NCBI GenBank assembly: GCA_022710245.1
Contig: JAKLHH010000507.1
Location: 1-6,054, forward strand
Origin: Myxococcota bacterium
GTDB lineage: Bacteria; Myxococcota; Polyangia; GCA-2747355; JAKLHH01
Reading direction: 5' to 3'
Length of the DNA stretch: 6,054 nt
Position numbers and translations under genes: made by a program. Under the pieces are notes generated by a model that was given only the letters and a program-made list of their open reading frames with translations, had not been told where the DNA came from and did not search any database. Positions 1-4,428 of the stretch are shown one piece after another; position 1 is the first letter of the stretch, and every line of letters starts with the position of its first letter.

Positions 1-182
1 AGTCGGCCGCGCACCGGATCGACACGGTGGTCGCCGCGCTCCACCTCGGCGCGACGGTCGAGCAGCTGCAGGAGATGGACCTCGGCTACGCGCCGCCCTT
101 CGGACCCTCGTGGTCGCCGCTCCTCATCGCCGCCTCGAAGCTCTCGGGGGCGCTGGGGGCAGTGGTCGCGCCTCGAGGGTGA
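1..182 (+). CDS. C-terminal end of an FAD-dependent pyridine nucleotide-disulfide oxidoreductase (partial)
   Basis: The reading frame that starts at base 3 is open from the left edge to a TGA at 180-182 and gives 59 residues. The segment SAAHRIDTVVAALHLGATVE followed by LDLGYAPPFGPSWSPLLIAA-type sequence (here MDLGYAPPFGPSWSP) matches the dimerisation domain of the CoA-disulfide reductase / NADH oxidase / NAD(P)-FAD oxidoreductase group. In that group a K/HRID..A.ALH.G.TVE..... DL.YAPPF..... .P block closes the protein. These enzymes use FAD and NAD(P)H to reduce disulfides, oxygen or partner redox proteins in the cytoplasm. The FAD- and NAD-binding domains and any redox cysteine lie outside the window, so the substrate cannot be named. 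The family call rests on the YAPPF motif and is fairly sure; the specific enzyme is not. Confidence 0.75.
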   Translation, partial: SAAHRIDTVVAALHLGATVEQLQEMDLGYAPPFGPSWSPLLIAASKLSGALGAVVAPRG

Positions 183-218
183 GGCTGCTCCGGCGCTCCG
201 CGCCTTCTGCCAACGCTG

Positions 219-1700
219 TTGTGCGCCGCCCTCGAGGCGCGCGACAATCAAGGCAGCCGCGATCAACAACGCCAAGGGGAGGGCCTCATCGCGCCAGAGC
301 TCGCAGGAACGTTCGCACGAGCACGAACGCAGGGGAGCGCCGTCCTGCTGGCGCTCGCCACGATCTGCGCCTGCTCCTCGCGCCCGGCGCCGGTGGACGC
401 GAGCGGCGAGGCGGTCCGTGATGCGCCGCGTCCTTGCACGTTGCAGCGCGCCTGGTCGCGTCACTTCGGCACCCTGGCCCGGGACAGCCTCAGCGGGCTC
501 GCCGCGCTGCCGGGAGGTGAGATCGCGCTGGTCGGCGAGGCGGGACCCGGCATCGATCTCGGCGGCGGGCCGCTCCAATCCACCAGCGGCAAGGGGGTGA
601 TGGTGGCCCGGCTGAAGGCGGACGGCGCGCACGCAGCGTCGCGCGCCTTCCCTGTTGACGGGGGCATGCTCCGCTTCCGCGTCGCGGCCGATAAGGGCTC
701 GGGGCTCGTCGTGACCGGCCCGGTCTCGGGCAGCATCAGCCTCGGCGGCGAAACGCTCGTGACCGAGCACATGGACATCGTCACCGCCGGGTTGAGCCCG
801 AGCCTCGATCCGCGCTACACGAAACGGCTCGGCGGATCCAGCGCTGCCAACGACGCTGTCCTCACGGTCGACGGAGCCGGCAACCTCTACCTCGCGGGTG
901 TCTTCAGCGGCACGGTCGACCTCGGAGGAGGGCCGCTTGTTGCACAGGGTGAGGCCGACGTGCTCGTCGCCAGCTTCAAACCTGATGGCACGCACCGATT
1001 CTCGAGTCGCTATGGCGGGCCGGGTGCCGAGGTGCCGCGCGGCATCGTCCTCGACGCGGCCGGCCGCGTCTACCTCACCGGCTACTTCGCCGGGACGGCT
1101 GTCTTCGGGAGCTCGACGCTGGTCAGTGCTGGTCTCGACGACATCTTCCTCGTGGGCCTCGAGGCTGACCTCCAGCCGCGCTTCGCCAGACGTTTTGGGG
1201 GGCCCGAGCTCGACCGCGGCAACGCGCTCTGCGGCGGCGACGCGCTCTACCTCACGGGCCTCTACAGCATGGGCACGGATCTAGGCGGTGGCGTGCTCCA
1301 GGGGACCGTGGGGGCCTTCGTGGCCAGCTTCGATCTGGACGGCGCTCCTCGCTGGTCAAAGGGCGTACCAGGCCAGGTCATGGGCCTTGCCTGCGCGAGG
1401 CAGGACGCCAGCGTGGTCATCGGCGGGACGCTCCTCGATCAGGCGGACTTTGGCGGAGGCGTCCTCGAGTCGAACGTGTGGTGGAGTGGCTTCGTGGCGG
1501 GCTACTCGTCGTCGAGCGGCGCCTATCGCTTCGCGCGGCTCTTCAAGAGCTCCGTGGACGGCCAGGTGCTAGCGCTGGCCGCGGACGCGACCGGGATCTA
1601 CGCGGGCGGGGAGTTCAAGGGCAGCATCGACCTCGGCGACGGGCCGGTCAGCGCCGCTGGCCCGGAGGATGCGTTCCTGGTGAAGCTGGGGTGCGAGTAG
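219..1700 (+). CDS. Secreted lipoprotein-like protein with seven SBBP/beta-propeller-type repeats
   Basis: From the TTG at 219 the protein has 493 residues. A basic stretch (residues 33-36, ARAR) precedes a hydrophobic run (39-51) and Cys52 in the context I-C-A-C, a plausible though atypical lipobox with Cys at -2. The mature part holds seven copies of a Gly-rich [DSV][LF]G[GDS]xx[LV] motif at about residues 113, 174, 234, 295, 354, 410 and 471, spaced 56-61 residues. Most are followed by a 'D.F.V..L..DG' strand and a 'G.VYL.G.F.G' strand. This is the SBBP-like repeat pattern common in myxobacterial surface proteins, and seven copies fit a seven-bladed beta-propeller. Cys73 and Cys492 flank the repeat domain and could close it with a disulfide (inference). 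No enzyme motif is seen, so the function is unknown. The start is unresolved: no in-frame ATG or GTG precedes the signal sequence, and an ATC at 288 with a strong upstream SD is an alternative (470 residues). Confidence 0.75.
   Translation: MCAALEARDNQGSRDQQRQGEGLIAPELAGTFARARTQGSAVLLALATICACSSRPAPVDASGEAVRDAPRPCTLQRAWSRHFGTLARDSLSGLAALPGGEIALVGEAGPGIDLGGGPLQSTSGKGVMVARLKADGAHAASRAFPVDGGMLRFRVAADKGSGLVVTGPVSGSISLGGETLVTEHMDIVTAGLSPSLDPRYTKRLGGSSAANDAVLTVDGAGNLYLAGVFSGTVDLGGGPLVAQGEADVLVASFKPDGTHRFSSRYGGPGAEVPRGIVLDAAGRVYLTGYFAGTAVFGSSTLVSAGLDDIFLVGLEADLQPRFARRFGGPELDRGNALCGGDALYLTGLYSMGTDLGGGVLQGTVGAFVASFDLDGAPRWSKGVPGQVMGLACARQDASVVIGGTLLDQADFGGGVLESNVWWSGFVAGYSSSSGAYRFARLFKSSVDGQVLALAADATGIYAGGEFKGSIDLGDGPVSAAGPEDAFLVKLGCE
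276..283 (+). promoter_or_regulatory. Candidate Shine-Dalgarno for the propeller lipoprotein gene
   Basis: GGGGAGGG lies 4 nt before an in-frame ATC at 288. Starting there would give a well-shaped signal peptide: about 9 mixed residues, then RAR, a hydrophobic core and the Cys at codon 29. ATC is a very rare start codon. Either it is used here, or one base has changed from ATG, or the TTG at 219 is the start with an unusually long n-region. Confidence 0.35.
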
Positions 1701-1858
1701 CGTCGCTCGTCGCGCGACGCACCGCCCGGCGGTCTTCCGGCCCTCCTGGAGGACGAGCTCCTGGTGAGGACGCGGGTGAAGGCATCTCCCTCGGCGGAGT
1801 AGAGCGGCAGGATGCCTGAGGTCACGAGCGCGGCCAGGGCCGCCACCAGGAGTCGCAT
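1598..1858 (-). CDS. Doubtful small secreted-type ORF (86 aa), convergent with the lipoprotein gene
   Basis: An ATG at 1858-1856 (minus strand) opens an 86-codon frame. It begins MRLLVAALAALVTSGILPLY, which is Arg plus a hydrophobic core and looks like a signal peptide, although the following SA|EG site is a poor signal-peptidase match. AGGTG (1869-1865) sits 6 nt before the ATG, and TATAGT (1880-1875) resembles a -10 box. After about residue 53 the frame runs antisense into the 3' end of the propeller gene and becomes Arg/Ser/Pro-rich, as shadow frames do in G+C-rich DNA. No family is recognised. It may be a short gene, the 5' remnant of a decayed gene, or chance. Confidence 0.22.
   Translation of the reverse strand: MRLLVAALAALVTSGILPLYSAEGDAFTRVLTRSSSSRRAGRPPGGASRDERRYSHPSFTRNASSGPAALTGPSPRSMLPLNSPPA
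1700..1752 (+). terminator. Cluster of three small stem-loops just after the lipoprotein stop codon
   Basis: Right after the TAG (1698-1700) come three adjacent inverted repeats: CGTCGC/GCGACG (1708-1719, or GCGTCG 1700-1705 pairing with CGACGC 1715-1720), ACCGCC-C-GGCGGT (1721-1733) and CCTCC-T-GGAGG (1742-1752). The position fits a 3'-end structure, but no U-tract follows any stem, so this is not a classic intrinsic terminator. Chance G/C palindromes are frequent at this composition. Confidence 0.3.
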
Positions 1859-1864
1859 CAGACG

Positions 1865-1880
1865 CACCTGCAGGACTATA
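1865..1880 (-). promoter_or_regulatory. Possible -10 box and SD for the small minus-strand ORF
   Basis: On the minus strand TATAGT (1880-1875) matches TATAAT in five of six positions, and AGGTG (1869-1865) is well spaced from the ATG at 1858. No good -35 lies at 17 bp (GGGAAG there); TTGCGG is 21 bp away. The site is weak and its value depends on the ORF being real. Confidence 0.2.
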
Positions 1881-1895
1881 CGATCGCGGCGATCG
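1881..1895. repeat. Short inverted repeat CGATCG-CGG-CGATCG
   Basis: Two copies of the self-complementary hexamer CGATCG flank CGG, giving a 6-bp stem with a 3-nt loop. It lies directly upstream of the candidate -10 box of the small minus-strand ORF, where a regulator site could be. CGATCG is common in G+C-rich genomes, so chance is likely. Confidence 0.25.
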
Positions 1896-1971
1896 CACTT
1901 CCCGCAAACAGAGCACGACTGGGATCGTGTGCTCGTCCGTGGCAACGGCGGCGACGAGCCCGCGCTGCGCG

Positions 1972-1987
1972 CACGAGCGCGCTCGTG
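1972..1987. repeat. Perfect 16-bp palindrome downstream of the transglycosylase gene
   Basis: CACGAGCGCGCTCGTG is exactly self-complementary. It starts 21 nt beyond the transglycosylase stop codon (minus strand) and could form a stem at the 3' end of that mRNA. No U-run follows in either direction. Related pieces, GCTCGT at 1931-1936 and ACGAGC at 1954-1959, occur nearby. Confidence 0.4.
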
Positions 1988-2008
1988 TTCTCGTCAGCCC
2001 GGGGGGCC

Positions 2009-2665
2009 TCAGCGCTTGCTGACCGTCGCCACGGCCTTCTGCTCGCGGTAGTAGCGCGCGAGCACCCAGCGCACGTACTTCTGCGTGGTCTGGTAGGGCG
2101 GGATGCCGCCGTAGCGCTTCACCGCGTAGGGGCCCGCGTGATACCCGGAGATGGTGAGCACCAGGTCGCCCCCGAAGGTGTTGGCGAGGATGCGCAGGAA
2201 GCGCGTCCCGCCGAAGATGTTCTGCCGCGCGTCGAACGGGTCGGTGACCCCCATCCCCTTCTGGACCGACGGCATCAGCTGCATCATCCCCTGCGCCCCG
2301 GCCCGCGAGACGACCCGCGGGTCGTAGTCGGACTCCACCTGGATCACCGCGCGCACCAGGCTGATGGGGATGTGGTAGAGGGCGGCGGCCTGCTGGATGT
2401 GCTGGTCGTAGCGCGAGTAGCGCTCGGGGGAGCGGTCCGAGGGGGGGACCTTGTCGACCGACTTGCCGCGGCTGGCGGCGGCCTTGCCCGGGCCGGTCTT
2501 CATGATCCGCTTCCACTGCTTGCCGGGCCGCGGGAGGTTCGTGAAGTGGACGACCCCGTCCGCGTCGATGTAGGAATAGATGTCGGCTCGCGCCGTCCCG
2601 GCAGGCAGGCCCAGGGTCAGGGCCAGGATCGTCAGGGAGACGGCGCCGAGCTTGGGGAGTAACAT
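2009..2665 (-). CDS. Soluble lytic murein transglycosylase (SLT/GH23-type) with DUF4124-like N-terminal segment
   Basis: The protein has 218 residues from the ATG at 2665-2663; an upstream start at 2734 would bury the signal peptide. Residues 1-27 are a signal peptide (basic K5, hydrophobic 7-20) ending in TARA before D28. Residues 28-45 (DIYSYIDADGVVHFTNLP) form a DUF4124-like module. A charged linker (about 48-85) leads to the SLT domain (about 87-208). This carries the catalytic Glu111 in the V-E-S motif, AQGMMQLMP (124-132), the N149-I-F-G-G motif and GYHAGPYAV (174-182). The family cleaves the MurNAc-GlcNAc bond of peptidoglycan in the periplasm, releasing 1,6-anhydro-MurNAc ends, for wall remodelling or insertion of envelope machines. 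The usual AYNAGP motif reads GYHAGP here, so His replaces Asn. All other hallmarks are intact and the enzyme is probably active. GAGGGG abuts the ATG, too close to be a normal ribosome-binding site. The gene is divergent from nadB. Confidence 0.9.
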   Translation of the reverse strand: MLLPKLGAVSLTILALTLGLPAGTARADIYSYIDADGVVHFTNLPRPGKQWKRIMKTGPGKAAASRGKSVDKVPPSDRSPERYSRYDQHIQQAAALYHIPISLVRAVIQVESDYDPRVVSRAGAQGMMQLMPSVQKGMGVTDPFDARQNIFGGTRFLRILANTFGGDLVLTISGYHAGPYAVKRYGGIPPYQTTQKYVRWVLARYYREQKAVATVSKR

Positions 2666-2672
2666 CCCCTCG

Positions 2673-2701
2673 ATTATTGCACGGCGCGCGCGGAGCGCCA
2701 A
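2673..2701 (-). promoter_or_regulatory. Sigma70-like promoter of the lytic transglycosylase gene
   Basis: Minus strand: -35 TTGGCG (2701-2696), a 17-bp spacer, and -10 AATAAT (2678-2673) preceded by TGC, an extended -10 motif. These are near-consensus elements in a very G+C-rich background. The expected start site is 2666 or 2665, the base before or the A of the ATG, so the transcript may be leaderless. Confidence 0.6.
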
Positions 2702-2785
2702 AAAGGGCCCGGAAGGGCGGGGCGGCGGACGCACGGAGCCAGGCAGCAGGCAGCCCCGGGCGCGAGGCGGCAGAGCAGAGGGAAG

Positions 2786-4393
2786 ATGGACGCGATCCAG
2801 GAGACAGACTTCCTCGTCCTCGGCAGCGGCATCGCCGGGCTCTACTATGCGCTACACGCGGCCGAGCGCGGGCGCGTCACCATCGTCACCAAGCGCGACC
2901 CCGCCGAGTCGAGCACGCGCTACGCGCAGGGCGGCATCGCCACCGTGCTCGGCGACGAGGACTCCTTCGCCAGCCACATCGAGGACACGCTGCGCGTCGG
3001 CGCCGGCCTCTGCAAGGAGGCGATCGTCCGGCTCACCGTCGAGGAGGGGCCGCGGCACATCCGGCGCCTGCTCGAGCTCGGGGTGGAGTTCACCCGGCGG
3101 CCCGGCGCCGAGGAGGGCGCCGCCGGCCTCGACCTCGGCCGCGAGGGCGGCCACTCGCACCGGCGCGTGGTGCACGCCACCGACTTCACCGGGCAGGAGG
3201 TGGAGCGGGCGCTGCTCGAGGCGGTGCGCCGGCACCCGAACGTGACGCTCCTCGAGGAGCACATGGCGGTCGACCTGCTGATGACCGCCGCCTACGGGCT
3301 GGAGAACGCCTGCTTCGGCGCCTACGTCCTCGAGCGCTCGAGCGGGCGCGTGCTCACCGTGCTGGCGCGCGCGGTGCACCTGGCGACGGGCGGGGCGGGC
3401 AAGGTCTACCTCTACACCTCGAACCCCGACGTGGCGACGGGCGACGGCATCGCGATGGCCTACCGCGCCGGCGCCGCCGTCGCGAACATGGAGTTCTACC
3501 AGTTCCACCCGACGCTGCTCTACCACCCGCACGCGAAGAGCTTCCTCATCAGCGAGGCGCTCCGCGGCGAGGGCGGCGTGCTCAGGACGCGCGAGGGCGT
3601 GGAGTTCATGGCGGGCGTCCACGAGCTCGCCTCGCTGGCGCCGCGCGACGTGGTGGCGCGGACCATCGACCACGAGCTGAAGCGCACCGGCGAGGACTGC
3701 GTCTACCTGGACATGACCGGGCTCGCGCCGGGCCTGGTCGAGCGGCGCTTCCCGAACATCCACGAGCGCTGCCTCGCGCTCGGCATCGACATGCGCGAGG
3801 AGCCGATCCCGGTGGTGCCGGGCGCGCACTACTGCTGCGGCGGCGTCCTCGTCGACGAGCACGGGCGGACCACGCTGCGTGGCCTCAGCGCCTCGGGCGA
3901 GGTGACCTGCAGCGGCCTGCACGGCGCCTGCCGCCTGGCCTCCAACTCGCTCCTCGAGGCGCTGGTCTTCGCCGCCCGCGCGGCGGAGGCGGACAGCGGC
4001 CTGGTGCCGGCGCACCCGCCGGAGGTGCGGCCCTGGCACAGCGGCGACGCGGTGAACAGCGACGAGGCGGTCGTGGTGACGCAGAACTGGGACGAGATCC
4101 GACGCACCATGTGGAACTACGTCGGCATCGTCCGCTCGGACAAGCGCCTGGACCGCGCGCGGCGGCGCATCGAGCTGATCCGCGAGGAGATCCGCGACTA
4201 CTACTGGAACTTCCTCATCACCAGCGATCTGCTCGAGCTCCGCAACCTCGCCCTCGTCGCGCACCTGATCATCGAGTCGGCGCGGCGGCGCAAGGAGAGC
4301 CGCGGGCTCCACTACACGATTGACCACCCGGAGATGGACCAGCAGCTCCGCCATGACACGGTGCTGACGCGGGTGGACGGGCCGTCGATCTGA
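2786..4393 (+). CDS. nadB: L-aspartate oxidase (quinolinate synthase system, FAD enzyme)
   Basis: This 535-residue protein is full length (the E. coli enzyme is about 540). NadB oxidises L-aspartate to iminoaspartate with FAD, using oxygen or fumarate as acceptor. NadA then condenses the product with dihydroxyacetone phosphate to make quinolinate for NAD, in the cytoplasm. Visible motifs are the GSGIAG dinucleotide-binding loop (13-18), STRYAQGGIA (43-52), REGGHSHRR with Glu120 (119-127), ATGGAGKVY (200-208), QFHPT with His241, LAPRD with Arg287, PVVPGAHYCCGGV with His348, GLHGACR with Arg383, and a helical C-terminal domain with MWNYVGIVR (442-450). The residues matching the E. coli substrate-binding set (E121, H244, R290, H351, R386) are all present. 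Two places differ from the usual pattern: GANR is GACR (Cys382), and HYxCGG is HYCCGG (Cys350). The start has GAGGG 3 nt upstream. The preceding gene is divergent; the TPR gene follows after 35 bp and is probably cotranscribed. No nadA or nadC is nearby. Confidence 0.95.
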   Translation: MDAIQETDFLVLGSGIAGLYYALHAAERGRVTIVTKRDPAESSTRYAQGGIATVLGDEDSFASHIEDTLRVGAGLCKEAIVRLTVEEGPRHIRRLLELGVEFTRRPGAEEGAAGLDLGREGGHSHRRVVHATDFTGQEVERALLEAVRRHPNVTLLEEHMAVDLLMTAAYGLENACFGAYVLERSSGRVLTVLARAVHLATGGAGKVYLYTSNPDVATGDGIAMAYRAGAAVANMEFYQFHPTLLYHPHAKSFLISEALRGEGGVLRTREGVEFMAGVHELASLAPRDVVARTIDHELKRTGEDCVYLDMTGLAPGLVERRFPNIHERCLALGIDMREEPIPVVPGAHYCCGGVLVDEHGRTTLRGLSASGEVTCSGLHGACRLASNSLLEALVFAARAAEADSGLVPAHPPEVRPWHSGDAVNSDEAVVVTQNWDEIRRTMWNYVGIVRSDKRLDRARRRIELIREEIRDYYWNFLITSDLLELRNLALVAHLIIESARRRKESRGLHYTIDHPEMDQQLRHDTVLTRVDGPSI

Positions 4394-4414
4394 GGCCGAG
4401 GCTGAAGGTGACGC

Positions 4415-4421
4415 GAGAGGG
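4415..4421 (+). promoter_or_regulatory. Ribosome-binding site that decides the TPR gene start
   Basis: GAGAGGG, with its GAGAGG core ending 8 nt before the ATG at 4429, is the best SD in the nadB-TPR gap. The other in-frame starts, GTG at 4408 and ATG at 4441, have poorer upstream sequences. Confidence 0.55.
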
Positions 4422-4428
4422 TGACGCG

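Larger units (their letters stand above)
1701..2008. other. Convergent intergenic region, mostly without recognisable genes
   Basis: This stretch separates the 3' ends of the lipoprotein gene (+) and the transglycosylase gene (-). It holds the stem-loop cluster at 1700-1752, the start of a doubtful minus-strand ORF (1858), a CGATCG hairpin (1881-1895) and a 16-bp perfect palindrome (1972-1987). Its middle (about 1870-1930) is less G+C-rich than the surrounding genes. I see no tRNA, riboswitch or mobile element in it. Confidence 0.6.

Noticed and set aside
1698..1858. The small minus-strand ORF as a degraded duplicate of the transglycosylase N-terminus (both have signal peptides followed by a YS... 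segment)
   Set aside because: Apart from hydrophobic leader residues and 'YS', the sequences do not align; there is no DADGVVHFT-like stretch.
1569..2516. 315-codon minus-strand frame overlapping the transglycosylase gene
   Set aside because: It is out of frame with the transglycosylase, which has a signal peptide, promoter and catalytic motifs in its own frame.
2702..2785. A promoter for nadB in the divergent gap
   Set aside because: I could not find a -35/-10 pair on the plus strand here; the region is G+C-rich with only AGGCAG-type short repeats.
2677..4323. 548-codon plus-strand frame overlapping nadB
   Set aside because: Its product is almost all Arg, Ala and Gly, which is typical of an off-frame reading in G+C-rich DNA.
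2852..4354. 500-codon open frame on the minus strand across nadB
   Set aside because: It mirrors the nadB codons, is dominated by His, Arg, Val and Ala, and has no recognisable domain. nadB on the plus strand is intact with all motifs.
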